A stretch of 64,000 bases of DNA. It comes from Biformimicrobium ophioploci (lineage in GTDB: Bacteria > Pseudomonadota > Gammaproteobacteria > Pseudomonadales > Cellvibrionaceae). A program made the position numbers and the translations under genes. The notes below the pieces were generated by a model. That model worked only from the letters and a program-made list of their open reading frames with translations, was not told where the DNA came from and did no database searches. Location of the stretch: positions 1 to 64,000 of the forward strand of contig NZ_BSYJ01000001.1 in the NCBI RefSeq assembly GCF_030270605.1. Direction: 5' to 3'. This document shows positions 15,628-26,004 of this stretch, in pieces (positions within the stretch are counted from its first letter, which is position 1; each line of letters opens with the position of its first letter).

Positions 15628-16868
15628 TGCAGGCGCCCCCGTATACTGAACACCGGATCCAGCAGCCACTGAATTAGCGGCCGTTTTTCCAGAATAATGT
15701 CCGCCTCCAGCAACATGCCTGGCTTCAGCGGATAAATCTGGCCATAGGCGGTAATGGACTGCGCTGGGATTGCGGCACGCGCAATATAGGTCGGCCCAGT
15801 CCTGCCAGAAAAATGGCTATGTGATGGCACGCTTACAGATCGAGACACTTCCGTAAGCTTCCCGGTGACAACGCCAAATCTCTGATGGGGAAAGGCTGTA
15901 TAGCGGAGTTGCACCTCCTGCCCGGGGAGAACCATGCCTGCCGCTTCACCCGGCACCAGGAGTTCCGCATGCAAAGTGGAATCTGACGGGATAATCTGCA
16001 TCAATGGCTCCCCAACCGACACCCGGTCACCCAGCCTTGCTGCCAGGTTGCTGACGACACCACCTGTTTTCGTAATCATCAGCTGACTGTGACGGCTCAG
16101 CAGTCGGGTATTGGTCTCCTCCAGTTCGAGCATCAGGTGCTGCAGGCGATTTTTCTCCTGTTCGAGCTCCAGGGGGAGGCGTGCAAGTGCTGCACGCTGC
16201 GACTCGATTTGCTGGCGCTGTTTTTCTATAGACAAGTTGTTGGCGATCAGAGACTGGGTGTGGGCCAGCATTTCCTGGCGTGCAGTCTTCAGGGAACTGG
16301 CGGGCACTGCACCCCTGGCGACGAGCTGCCCCACTGCATCTATTTTTTCCTGCTCCAGCCGCTGCTGCTCCCGCAACACTTTTTCCTCATCTCTGAGGGA
16401 GGCCAGTTTGTCCTTCTCTATGGTTAACGCTGTTACCGTCCTGGTCTGGCGCTCCTCATGGAGCTTCACAGCCACGTCCAGCTGCTCTTGTAATAACGCC
16501 AGCTTTTTCTGGTTAGCGCCCAGCAGCGTCTGGAACGAGCTTCTGCCGGAAACGCCGTACTGCTCGGAAATAATCGAACCCAGCACATCCCCGGGAAAAA
16601 CCCGCTGCCCCTCCCGAACACCAAGTTCGTCAACACGGCCACTGATTGTGGCGGACAGGCTTTCAAGCCCGGTACCAGTGCGCAGGTAACCGACAGCCTG
16701 GGCCCGCCTCGCGTAGTCGCCGTTCGCGAGAAAAACGATCGAAAGCCCGAGTACGCCAACAAGAACGGCAATCACAATATTTGCCGAAGGCGGTTGTGCA
16801 ATCAGCACCTCGCCATCAATCCTGGATTCACTATTCTGGATCGCTTCCTTGCGAAATAAATCACCCAC
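15624..16868 (-). CDS. HlyD/CvaA-like periplasmic adaptor of the peptide exporter
   Basis: Membrane fusion protein linking the ABC exporter to an outer-membrane TolC-type channel; no TolC gene is in the window. From the GTG at 16868 the product has 414 residues: a short cytoplasmic N-terminus (GDLFRKEAIQ), one membrane helix (about 30-48), a split lipoyl/biotinyl-like domain, a long coiled coil (about 120-250, with many Q, E, L and R) and a beta-barrel C-terminus. A TTG at 16934 would add 22 residues, but the GTG has GGA seven bases upstream and gives a CvaA-like N-terminus. It is first in the leftward cluster and translationally coupled to the exporter. Confidence 0.85.
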   Translation of the reverse strand: MGDLFRKEAIQNSESRIDGEVLIAQPPSANIVIAVLVGVLGLSIVFLANGDYARRAQAVGYLRTGTGLESLSATISGRVDELGVREGQRVFPGDVLGSIISEQYGVSGRSSFQTLLGANQKKLALLQEQLDVAVKLHEERQTRTVTALTIEKDKLASLRDEEKVLREQQRLEQEKIDAVGQLVARGAVPASSLKTARQEMLAHTQSLIANNLSIEKQRQQIESQRAALARLPLELEQEKNRLQHLMLELEETNTRLLSRHSQLMITKTGGVVSNLAARLGDRVSVGEPLMQIIPSDSTLHAELLVPGEAAGMVLPGQEVQLRYTAFPHQRFGVVTGKLTEVSRSVSVPSHSHFSGRTGPTYIARAAIPAQSITAYGQIYPLKPGMLLEADIILEKRPLIQWLLDPVFSIRGRLQ

Positions 16869-17076
16869 GCCAACGTCCGTTTGCTGCGTAATAAAAAGTG
16901 AATCGGACTCTACCCATGGCAGAGCGCACTGCAACGCTCTCGGTTGAGTTTTGCGTCAGGAAAATGGCTTTGGCGAATTCGACCAGAGGCGCGGCCATTC
17001 ACGCATAGAGTTGCCGAACAAGCATTCGGGTTGAGCGGGCTTGCAACAAAGTGATCCGTAAATATCCTTATCAACG

Positions 17077-17093
17077 AGGTAAATGTTTTACCT
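17077..17093. promoter_or_regulatory. Perfect 17-base palindrome between the exporter operon and thiD, candidate operator
   Basis: AGGTAAATGTTTTACCT is a perfect 7-3-7 inverted repeat in the divergent intergenic region (16935-17200), about 210 bases before the adaptor gene and 110 before the thiD-like gene. Size and symmetry suit a dimeric repressor site. I cannot match it to Fur, Zur or LexA consensus. Confidence 0.4.
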
Positions 17094-17200
17094 TGAAATC
17101 TTGAACCGACACGCAAGTCAGGGGGCGAATTGAAAGGCCTTCTCGACTAGAATTCACAAAGACCGTCGCTGTTGCGCATACCGAGACGAAGCGTCCGCCC

Positions 17201-17995
17201 ATGACCCAGGAAACCAACCCGCCAATCGTCCTGAGCATCGCCCACCATGATCCCACTGGCAGTTCGGGGCTTGCCGCGGATATGGAAGCTGCTGCCAGTC
17301 TGGGCTGTCATTGCACTTCCGTGGTGACAGCGATCAGCGTGGGAGATACGCGCGAATTTATCGGCGCCGCACCGGTGGAGGATCACCTGCTGATAGAGCA
17401 GGCGCGCGCCATCCTGGAGGACATGCCGGTTGCCTGCATCAAGGTGGGCTACCTCGGCTCAACGGAAAATATCCGCGCCATCCACAGTGTGTTGCGGGAC
17501 TATGAAGATATTCCCGTGATCGTGGACCCGGATGCCACCCTCGCCGACAAGCAAAGCCACATGGCGCCGGCGCTGTGGAGCGCACTGGTGTCACTGATCC
17601 TGCCACTGGCCACACTGGTGGCGCCTAACAGACGCGAGGCGCGCGCCATGGCGGGCGAGGCCGATGTGCTGGATGCACAGGCGCAGGAGCTGCTTGCCAG
17701 TGGCTGTGAATACCTGCTGATGACCGGTGTGCCGACCAGCCCCACAGAACTGCAGAACGGCCTCTACGATATCCGCGGCCTGCTACGCACCTACCAATGG
17801 CAGCGACTGCCCAGTGCGACCTACGGCATCTGCGGCACCCTGACCACCAGCATCGCCTGCCATCTCGCCCACGGCCTGCCCATAATGGAGGCGGTTGCAC
17901 GAGCACAGAAGTTCACCTGGAACGCGATCAAGGCCAGCCGCCAGCTGGGCATGGGACGCCCGGTCCCGAACCGCTTTTTCTGGACCAATTGCTAG
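17201..17995 (+). CDS. thiD: Hydroxymethylpyrimidine (phosphate) kinase family protein, ThiD-like
   Basis: Family members phosphorylate HMP and HMP-P for thiamine synthesis. The 264-residue product begins with IVLSIAHHDPTGSSGLAADM, matching the ThiD substrate loop DPSGGAGIQAD, and continues with the ribokinase-like fold. The anion-hole motif GTGCTLS of ThiD is altered to GICGTLTTS, moving the Cys by one position, so activity may be weak or redirected. It lies 99 bases before hemL; thiD and thiE neighbour hemL in Pseudomonas too, but thiE is absent here. Confidence 0.75.
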   Translation: MTQETNPPIVLSIAHHDPTGSSGLAADMEAAASLGCHCTSVVTAISVGDTREFIGAAPVEDHLLIEQARAILEDMPVACIKVGYLGSTENIRAIHSVLRDYEDIPVIVDPDATLADKQSHMAPALWSALVSLILPLATLVAPNRREARAMAGEADVLDAQAQELLASGCEYLLMTGVPTSPTELQNGLYDIRGLLRTYQWQRLPSATYGICGTLTTSIACHLAHGLPIMEAVARAQKFTWNAIKASRQLGMGRPVPNRFFWTNC

Positions 17996-18094
17996 GCCCA
18001 CGTTGCGGCGCCATAATATGCCCCCTGCCAGAGGGCCCCGCGCCCTTATGTTCCATCCGGCGGCGGGTCTGCCGGCACAAATACGATCAGGCTT

Positions 18095-19387
18095 ATGACT
18101 AAATCCGAACTGCTTTTCGATCAGGCGCGCAAGGTAATCCCCGGCGGCGTCAACTCTCCTGTCCGCGCCTTCCGTGCGGTCGGTGGCACCCCGATTTTCT
18201 TCGAGCGCGCCGAGGGCGCCTACCTGTTTGACGCGGACGACAAGCGCTATGTCGACTATGTGCAGTCCTGGGGCCCGATGGTACTGGGCCACGCCCATCC
18301 GGACGTGATCGACGCGGTAGTCGAGGCCGCCGAGCAGGGCCTGAGCTTCGGTGCACCAACCGAGTCAGAGACCCTGCTGGCAGAGGAACTGTGCCGCGTG
18401 TGGCCGAACATGGACCTGGTGCGCTTCGTGAATTCCGGCACCGAAGCCACCATGAGCGCCATCCGGCTCGCGCGCGGCTTTACCGGGCGCGACAAGATCG
18501 TGAAGTTCGAGGGCTGTTACCACGGCCACTCCGACTCCCTGCTGGTGAAGGCCGGCTCAGGCGCCCTGACCATGGGCGTGCCCAGCTCCCCGGGTGTACC
18601 GGCGGCACTGGCCGACCACACCATCACCCTCACCTATAACGATGCGGACGCGGTGCGCCAGTGCTTTGCTGAAATCGGCAACGAGATTGCGTGCATCATT
18701 GTGGAGCCGGTGGCCGGCAATATGAACTGCGTACCGCCGGTACCCGGTTTCCTGGAAACCCTGCGCGAGGTCTGTGACGAGTCCGGCGCACTGCTGATCA
18801 TCGACGAGGTCATGACCGGCTTCCGTATCAGCCTGACCGGCGCTCAGGGTCACTACGGCGTGCGTGCCGACCTCACTACCCTGGGCAAGGTGATTGGCGG
18901 CGGCATGCCGGTGGGCGCCTTTGGCGGTCGCCGCGACGTGATGGAATACATCGCGCCGCTGGGCCCGGTGTATCAGGCCGGCACCCTGTCCGGCAACCCG
19001 GTCGCCATGGCCGCGGGCCTGACCACGCTGGAGCTGGTGCAGGAACCGGATTTCTACGAACTCCTGAACGAGAAGACCGAGGCGCTGGTAGACGGCATCC
19101 TCGCAGCCGCGAAGGAAGCGGGCATCCCGATGACCGCCAACCGGGTTGGCAGCATGTTCGGCTTCTTCTTCACCGATGCCGAATCGGTCACGAACTACCA
19201 GCAGGTCATGGCCTGTGACACCGAGCGCTTCAATACTTTCTTCCATGGCATGCTCGAAGAAGGCGTTTACCTGGCCCCGGCCTCCTACGAAGCCGGTTTC
19301 ATGTCCGTCGCCCACAGCAAGGATGATATCGACTACACCATCTCTGCGGCCCGACGCGTGTTCGACCGGCTCAAGGCAAGCGCATGA
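18095..19387 (+). CDS. hemL: Glutamate-1-semialdehyde 2,1-aminomutase
   Basis: Converts glutamate-1-semialdehyde to 5-aminolevulinate, the first dedicated tetrapyrrole precursor, using PLP. The 430-residue product has the family N-terminus ([20 protein letters not shown]), the cofactor region [29 protein letters not shown], and the PLP-lysine motif [17 protein letters not shown]. It overlaps the following small gene by four bases (ATGA). hemB, the next enzyme in the pathway, lies 1.3 kb downstream on the same strand. Confidence 0.97.
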   Translation: MTKSELLFDQARKVIPGGVNSPVRAFRAVGGTPIFFERAEGAYLFDADDKRYVDYVQSWGPMVLGHAHPDVIDAVVEAAEQGLSFGAPTESETLLAEELCRVWPNMDLVRFVNSGTEATMSAIRLARGFTGRDKIVKFEGCYHGHSDSLLVKAGSGALTMGVPSSPGVPAALADHTITLTYNDADAVRQCFAEIGNEIACIIVEPVAGNMNCVPPVPGFLETLREVCDESGALLIIDEVMTGFRISLTGAQGHYGVRADLTTLGKVIGGGMPVGAFGGRRDVMEYIAPLGPVYQAGTLSGNPVAMAAGLTTLELVQEPDFYELLNEKTEALVDGILAAAKEAGIPMTANRVGSMFGFFFTDAESVTNYQQVMACDTERFNTFFHGMLEEGVYLAPASYEAGFMSVAHSKDDIDYTISAARRVFDRLKASA

Positions 19388-19632
19388 TCTACCTGGTATT
19401 GACCCACAGCGGATTCGAGCAGGTGGCCGCCGAGGCCATCGCGGGCGATACCCTGTGGCTGAACACCGGCCTGCTGCAGGCCGATGAGCAGCAGTCACTG
19501 GAGGCGCGGGAACTGCGTGTGGTGGTTTCCCGCACCCCCATCAACCCGAAGAAAGACCGCGACATCTTCACCGCCATGGATGAAATCGAGCGGCGCTTCC
19601 GCGGTGAGGAAGTGCTGGTCGAGTACCCCTGA
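19384..19632 (+). CDS. Small unrecognised protein translationally coupled to hemL
   Basis: The 82-residue product ([20 protein letters not shown]...) matches no family I know. It is acidic, predicted alpha/beta, without membrane segments or Cys, and contains a [24 protein letters not shown] stretch. The ATG overlaps the hemL stop as ATGA, which argues that it is a real gene. A role connected with tetrapyrrole synthesis is possible from position only. Confidence 0.6.
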   Translation: MIYLVLTHSGFEQVAAEAIAGDTLWLNTGLLQADEQQSLEARELRVVVSRTPINPKKDRDIFTAMDEIERRFRGEEVLVEYP

Positions 19633-19711
19633 GCCGATTTCGTGGGCAAATTCAGCGACGATTCAGTTGCGCCAGGTTAAAAAGCGGGTGTGAATCCAAG
19701 GAAACCGCACC

Positions 19712-20617
19712 ATGCGCCAGATCCCGTACCGATTACTCGCCGTCCTCGCCATTACCCTGACGCTCGGCGGCTGTGTCACCTACCCCGCGACACCGGTGGT
19801 CGTTGAGGAGACCTATGTCCGGGAGACAACCCCGGTCTACCGGGCACCACCTCGATACAGCTATACCGTGATCTCTGACCCCGGTTATCGTTTTTATGAC
19901 GATACGCTGGGCGTCTACGTCTTTTATGACCGCAGCGACGTCTTCTATCGACACGGCCGCTATTATCGCTGGTACCGGGACCACTGGATCAGCGCCAACC
20001 ACTGGGGCGGGCCCTGGTACCCATCCCCGAACCTGTACATCTCGGTGAACTTCCACGATCACTGGCACAAGCGCCTGCGCCGCCACGGCCACCGCTACGC
20101 CGGCGGACGCCACCACAGGCCGCCACGTCGGCACGGTCATCACGACCGCCATGACCGGCGTGAGCGCCATGACGGAGATGGACGCCATGACCGGCATGAC
20201 GACAGGGACCGGCGCGAGCGGCGAGAAGAGCGGCAGGATCGCCGCAATGATCGCCGGGACAAGTTGTCTGTACCGCGCGCAGACCGGCCGCTGGCCATCC
20301 GTGACCCAGGCATCATACGGGCTGCTGAGCGGCCCGGCAGCGACCGCCGCGCGGTGCGCGACTGGCCCAAACCGAGAATCCAGCGCGGCCAGCAACAAAG
20401 ACAGGAACAGGCCCAGCGCGAACGGCCGCAACACCCGCGCCGGGAGCTAAACGACAGACGTAAAGCCGCCGCGGAGCAGGTGCCGCCGCAGGAGAGCCAG
20501 CAGGCAAGGAAGAAACGCAGCAAGGCCGATAAGAAAGCCGACAAACGCAAGCAGGTACGGCGGGCTCGGGAACCGCTCCCGCGCCGGTCCAACGAAGCCC
20601 GCCGCCGGATCGACTGA
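19712..20617 (+). CDS. Predicted lipoprotein with long His/Arg/Asp-rich tail
   Basis: The 301-residue product has a signal peptide with lipobox LGGC (Cys at about residue 22). A Tyr-rich globular part (about 30-125) contains repeated YxxYxxHW-like segments. From about 130 to the end it is low-complexity and extremely rich in His, Arg, Asp and Lys (for example RHGHHDRHDRRERHDGDG). The front part resembles small outer-membrane-associated lipoproteins of marine gammaproteobacteria. Metal or nucleic-acid/anionic polymer binding by the tail is conceivable; no function is assigned. Confidence 0.7.
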   Translation: MRQIPYRLLAVLAITLTLGGCVTYPATPVVVEETYVRETTPVYRAPPRYSYTVISDPGYRFYDDTLGVYVFYDRSDVFYRHGRYYRWYRDHWISANHWGGPWYPSPNLYISVNFHDHWHKRLRRHGHRYAGGRHHRPPRRHGHHDRHDRRERHDGDGRHDRHDDRDRRERREERQDRRNDRRDKLSVPRADRPLAIRDPGIIRAAERPGSDRRAVRDWPKPRIQRGQQQRQEQAQRERPQHPRRELNDRRKAAAEQVPPQESQQARKKRSKADKKADKRKQVRRAREPLPRRSNEARRRID

Positions 20618-20627
20618 TTTGGTATGA

Positions 20628-21716
<1,089 letters not shown>

Positions 21717-21744
21717 CCGGAATCAGGCTACCAGGGGCGCCCGA

Positions 21745-24201
21745 TCAGCGGCGCCAGCCCTGCGGCAGCGAGAGCGGTTCTTCCTCATCATCGCGTCGCT
21801 CTTCCTGTTCGCGCTGCTGACGCTCACGCTGTGGGTCAATGCCCCAGCCGGGCGTCATCCTCTCACTATCCCTGCGCTGCTGTTCGCGCTGTTGTTGCTG
21901 ACTATCGCGATCGAACCAGCCCCGGAACCAGCCGCGCAGGTTGTCACGCCCCTGCTCGCAACCCGGCGCTGCGCGCAGTTCAGTCTCGATGGAGAACGGC
22001 ATTTCCCGGCCGCCACTGCAGCGCCCCATGCGCTCGCCCTTGTCACTCACCCGCAACACTTCAACGCCCCGTGGCGGCACCACACGGCCATGCCGGTGTG
22101 GCAGCTGGCGCATGATCTCCGTCCATACCGGTAACGCACCGGTGGAGCCGGTGAGCCCGGTTCCGGTGTTATCGTCGCGGCCAATCCAGACCACTGCGGT
22201 GGTGTCCGGGCTGAAGCCGGAAAACCAGCTGTCGCGGCCATTGTTGGTGGTGCCGCTCTTGCCGGCAAATGCGATGCTGTTGGGCAGTCGCCGGTAGGCG
22301 TTGCGGCCGGTCCCTTCTCGCATGACCTGTTCGAGGCCGTAACGAATCAGGTAGGCCGGGACATCATCGACGCTGCGCTTGGCGCGGCGACGGAAACTTT
22401 GCAGGTCATCGCCATCCGGGCCGGTTACCGCCAGCACCGTGCGCAGCTGCACGTGCTCTCCGCCGTTTGCCATGGTCTGGTACATGCCGGCCACTTCAAA
22501 CGGGGTCAGTTCGGCGGCCCCGAGAAACAGTGCCGGCACGCGCGGCAGATCCGCGCTGATACCGAGTCGGCGCAGGGTATTGACCACACTCTCCACCCCG
22601 AGCTCGATTCCCAGTCGCGCGGTTGCCTGGTTGTAGGATTTGGCCAGCACCAGGTACAGCGGCACCATGCCGTGGCTGCGCTTGTCGAAGTTCGCAGGCG
22701 ACCAGATATCCCCGTTCGGCATCTGCTCTTCCAGCTCCGTGTCCTGCAACAACGTCATCAGGTTGTAAAAGCGTGGCTGCTCCAAGGCGGCGAGAAATAC
22801 CGCCGGCTTGATCAATGAGCCCACCTGGCGACGCGCTTCCAGTGCACGGTTGAAGCCCGGGTAGCGCGGACGCCGGTCCCCGACCATGGTGAGCACCTCG
22901 CCGGTCGCGTTGTCGACCAGCACGATAGCGCCCTGCAGCGCCTTTTCCTGCAGCTGCCGGTCTTTCTCGATTTTTTCCAGCTGCTGCTCCAGCGTTCGCT
23001 CGGCAATGCGCTGCACTGAAGGTGCGAGGGTCGTATAGACGCGCAGCCCGGCGGTGCGCAGCTCTTCATAGGAGTAATACGGCTCTAGCTCCTGCACAAC
23101 CCGTTCGGAGAACGCCGGATAGGGGTTCTGGCCGACACCAGCCGCGGCAACCACACCGAGCGGCATCGCGCGATACTTCTTCAGCTGGGCATCGTCGATC
23201 AGGCCCTGCTCATGCATGACATCGAGTACCACATTGCGCCGCTCCAGCGCGCGCTTGGGGTGGCGCCACGGGTTGTAATAAGAGGCGCCCTTGGCGAGGC
23301 CCACCAGCAGTGCGATCTGGTGTGGCTCCAGGGCGGTGACCGGTTGCTGAAAATAGAACTGCGAGGCAAGGCCGAAGCCGTAGATCGCGCGGCTGCCCTG
23401 TTGCCCGAGCCACACCTCGTTCATGTATTCCTGCAGGATGTAGCCCTTGTCGTAATGGAACTCCAGCAGCACCGCCATCAACGCCTCGTTGATCTTGCGC
23501 CACAGGCTGGGCTTGTGATCGAAGAAGATATTCTTCACCAGCTGCTGGGTAATGGTGGAGCCGCCCTGCACCACCTCGCCTGCTTCCAGGTTTGCCCGGA
23601 ACGCGCGCGCAATACCGCGGGGGGAAACGCCAAAGTGATGCACGAAGTAGCGATCTTCCACCGCGATCAGGGTCGGGCCGAGGAGGCTGTCGGAAAGCTC
23701 GGAAAGTCTGACCGGTGAGCGATCGTCACCGCCGCCAAGCAGGCTACCGATAAACGCGGCATCGAGGCGGAACTCGCGGGGGTTGTCCGCGCCACTTTTC
23801 AGATTGCGAATTTCATCGTTGCGCAGGGTGAAGGTCGCAACGGCCGCAGGGGCCTTGCCATCGGCGTGCACGAAGGCGCGGCGATAGACCCGGTAGGTCA
23901 TCCCCTCGCGTGACCACTCGCCCGGGTCATCGGCCAGGTCCACGCGCTTGTAGCCGAGCGCATCGAACTCCGCCTCCAGCGCATCCGGGTGCATCACCCG
24001 GCCATTGGCCAGTTCCAGCGGCCTGGCGAAGACGCGTGCAGGCAGCTCGTACTTGCGGCTGTCCAGCCGTTCGCGCAATTTGATGTCGAGGAATACCATG
24101 TAGGCGGCCACTACTACCGCCCCCAGTGCGGCCATCCACACCAGGAATTTCAGTAGCCCCCGCCACAGGGAAGATTTCTTGCCGCGCCTGGTTTTCGCCA
24201 T
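21745..24201 (-). CDS. mrcB: Penicillin-binding protein 1B, bifunctional glycosyltransferase/transpeptidase
   Basis: Polymerises and crosslinks peptidoglycan at the inner membrane. Starting at the ATG at 24201 (MAKTRRGKK) gives 818 residues: membrane anchor (about 20-42), a UB2H-like regulatory domain (about 60-150), a GT51 domain with EDRYFVHHFGVSPRGIARA and GGSTITQQLVKN, and a transpeptidase domain with SLIK (catalytic Ser), SYN and KSGTTNN. The C-terminus (about 740-818) is Gln/Arg/Glu-rich and low-complexity, probably disordered. An in-frame extension to 24246 is possible but lacks support. Confidence 0.95.
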   Translation of the reverse strand: MAKTRRGKKSSLWRGLLKFLVWMAALGAVVVAAYMVFLDIKLRERLDSRKYELPARVFARPLELANGRVMHPDALEAEFDALGYKRVDLADDPGEWSREGMTYRVYRRAFVHADGKAPAAVATFTLRNDEIRNLKSGADNPREFRLDAAFIGSLLGGGDDRSPVRLSELSDSLLGPTLIAVEDRYFVHHFGVSPRGIARAFRANLEAGEVVQGGSTITQQLVKNIFFDHKPSLWRKINEALMAVLLEFHYDKGYILQEYMNEVWLGQQGSRAIYGFGLASQFYFQQPVTALEPHQIALLVGLAKGASYYNPWRHPKRALERRNVVLDVMHEQGLIDDAQLKKYRAMPLGVVAAAGVGQNPYPAFSERVVQELEPYYSYEELRTAGLRVYTTLAPSVQRIAERTLEQQLEKIEKDRQLQEKALQGAIVLVDNATGEVLTMVGDRRPRYPGFNRALEARRQVGSLIKPAVFLAALEQPRFYNLMTLLQDTELEEQMPNGDIWSPANFDKRSHGMVPLYLVLAKSYNQATARLGIELGVESVVNTLRRLGISADLPRVPALFLGAAELTPFEVAGMYQTMANGGEHVQLRTVLAVTGPDGDDLQSFRRRAKRSVDDVPAYLIRYGLEQVMREGTGRNAYRRLPNSIAFAGKSGTTNNGRDSWFSGFSPDTTAVVWIGRDDNTGTGLTGSTGALPVWTEIMRQLPHRHGRVVPPRGVEVLRVSDKGERMGRCSGGREMPFSIETELRAAPGCEQGRDNLRGWFRGWFDRDSQQQQREQQRRDSERMTPGWGIDPQRERQQREQEERRDDEEEPLSLPQGWRR

Positions 24202-24345
24202 ACTGCCGTTACACCACCTGCTCTTTCCACTATAGCCGCCGCTCAATTACGCGCCACGCGTATATGCCACGGCAGCGCAGCATACCGGCTTGGAATACCT
24301 GGTCACAATAGCGCTAGTGGTTGGGAAGGTTACGCTGACGGAGTT

Positions 24346-25998
24346 TCAGCAGGCCGGCAGCGGGGATGGCCGGGCAATGGCGTAGCCCTGAGCAAAGTCC
24401 ACCCCCATGCCGGCGAGCTTGTCACTGAGCGCAGCGCTCTCGACATATTCGGCAATGGTGGTGATACCCATGCAGCGGGCCAGATGATGGATGGTACTGA
24501 CCATGGCCGTATCAATGTCATCGTGCAACAGGTTGCTCACAAAGCTGCCGTCGATCTTCAGGTGGTCTACCGGCAACTGGCGCAGGTGCGCGAGTGAAGA
24601 AACCCCCTTGCCAAAGTCATCCAGCGCAAAGCTGCAACCCGCCGCGCGCAGGCGGTGGATGAATACCAGCGCCAGGTCGAGGTTATCGATGGCACAGCTC
24701 TCGGTAATTTCAAACTGCACGCGCGAGGGTGCAACCCCGTACCGGGTCAATTGCGAAAGTGCGAAATCCGCAAATCGCGGGTCACCGAGGCTGGCGCCGG
24801 AAATGTTGATCGCGTAAACATCGTCGTCATTCCGCTGCGACATGAATGCGAAGACCCGCTCCAGCACCCAGCGATCCAGTTCATCCATCATGCCGCAGCG
24901 CTCGGCCGCCGGCAGGAATTCACCCGGCGATACCAGCGCGCCGTCACGGCCCTGCAATCGCAACAGCACTTCATAGTGGTGCAGCGCCATATCGTTCTGC
25001 AAGGCCACCACCGGCTGCCGGTACAGCAGCAGCCTGCCGTCAGCCATTGCGCCATGGAGCTCTGCCATCCAGTCCGTATCCCGCCGACGCCCCGACTGCT
25101 CCCCGGGCAGGCCCAGCAGCTTCACCCGGTTACGTCCCTCTGCGCGGGCCGCCAGACAGGCTTCACGCGCGGAATCGAGCAGGTGCTGACCATCAGCCTC
25201 GCCGGGCGTAACCGGCACCGCACCAATGGATAATGACAGGCCGAATACCTGACCGTCCCACGGAAACTCGAACCTGTTACACGCTTGTCGCAGCGCCCGC
25301 AGAAATGCCTGCGCCTCGGCAAGACTGTGATCCAGTAGCAGCAGTGCGAATTCGTCACCGCCAATACGCGCGGCCAGCCCCGCGCCGCCCGGCTCCTTCT
25401 GCAGGAGCTGCGCCACAGCGACGAGGAATGCATCCCCGGCAGCCTGGCCGCAATGGTCGTTGATCCGCTGCAGCTGGCAGATATCGATGTAAAGCAGGAT
25501 ATGGTGGTCGCCGCCACTTTCGGCGGTCAGTTGCTGCAGGCGGCCGGTGAAACCGCGCAGGTCTGCAAGCTGGGTCAGGGCATCGCGGCCAGCGGATTCG
25601 TCGATCGCCCCTGCGGAGAGATTGCGGATGACTACGGCATAGGCGCTGGCCTCGCCAGGGGGCTGGCCAGCCTCCGGTACCGGCAACAGCCGCACCTCTA
25701 CTCGGGGGCCGGGCGATCCGCACTCCGCGCCGACGATGTAGAGAATGCCCTGCCATGCCAGCGGGGACCGGTGCCCACCTGAGTGACTGGTATCTTTGAG
25801 GGCTGCGAGCATCGCCGTTGGGCCATCACCTGCGTCGATGCGCAGGCAATCGTCGATGCCGCGGCCTTGCAGTTCAGATTCTTTTCTTGCGAGCAGCCGC
25901 ACAGCGGCTGCATTGGCAGAGTAGATGGTACCGCCCTGATCTGCGAGCAGCACCGCATCGGTTACCGCCGCAAGTGCGGCGAGTGCAGCAGCGGTCAT
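24346..25998 (-). CDS. PAS-GGDEF-EAL cyclic-di-GMP signalling protein
   Basis: The 550-residue cytosolic product has a PAS-like N-terminus (about 1-120), a GGDEF domain with intact RIGGDEFALLLL (about 215-235), and an EAL domain (about 305-550). The EAL residues appear intact: EVLLRL in place of EAL, NISGASL, FEITES, DDFGKG, KIDGSFV, EYVES and QGYAIARP. An RxxD inhibitory site is not seen before GGDEF. It may be a phosphodiesterase with a GTP-binding regulatory GGDEF, or bifunctional. Its start lies six bases past the stop of the YajG-like gene. Confidence 0.88.
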   Translation of the reverse strand: MTAAALAALAAVTDAVLLADQGGTIYSANAAAVRLLARKESELQGRGIDDCLRIDAGDGPTAMLAALKDTSHSGGHRSPLAWQGILYIVGAECGSPGPRVEVRLLPVPEAGQPPGEASAYAVVIRNLSAGAIDESAGRDALTQLADLRGFTGRLQQLTAESGGDHHILLYIDICQLQRINDHCGQAAGDAFLVAVAQLLQKEPGGAGLAARIGGDEFALLLLDHSLAEAQAFLRALRQACNRFEFPWDGQVFGLSLSIGAVPVTPGEADGQHLLDSAREACLAARAEGRNRVKLLGLPGEQSGRRRDTDWMAELHGAMADGRLLLYRQPVVALQNDMALHHYEVLLRLQGRDGALVSPGEFLPAAERCGMMDELDRWVLERVFAFMSQRNDDDVYAINISGASLGDPRFADFALSQLTRYGVAPSRVQFEITESCAIDNLDLALVFIHRLRAAGCSFALDDFGKGVSSLAHLRQLPVDHLKIDGSFVSNLLHDDIDTAMVSTIHHLARCMGITTIAEYVESAALSDKLAGMGVDFAQGYAIARPSPLPAC

Positions 25999-26004
25999 TC
26001 AGGC

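Noticed and set aside
9770-16868. Calling the locus a bona fide siderophore microcin cluster
   Set aside because: No glucosyltransferase, esterase or siderophore genes are present, and the precursor C-termini lack the Ser/Gly-rich acceptor tail.
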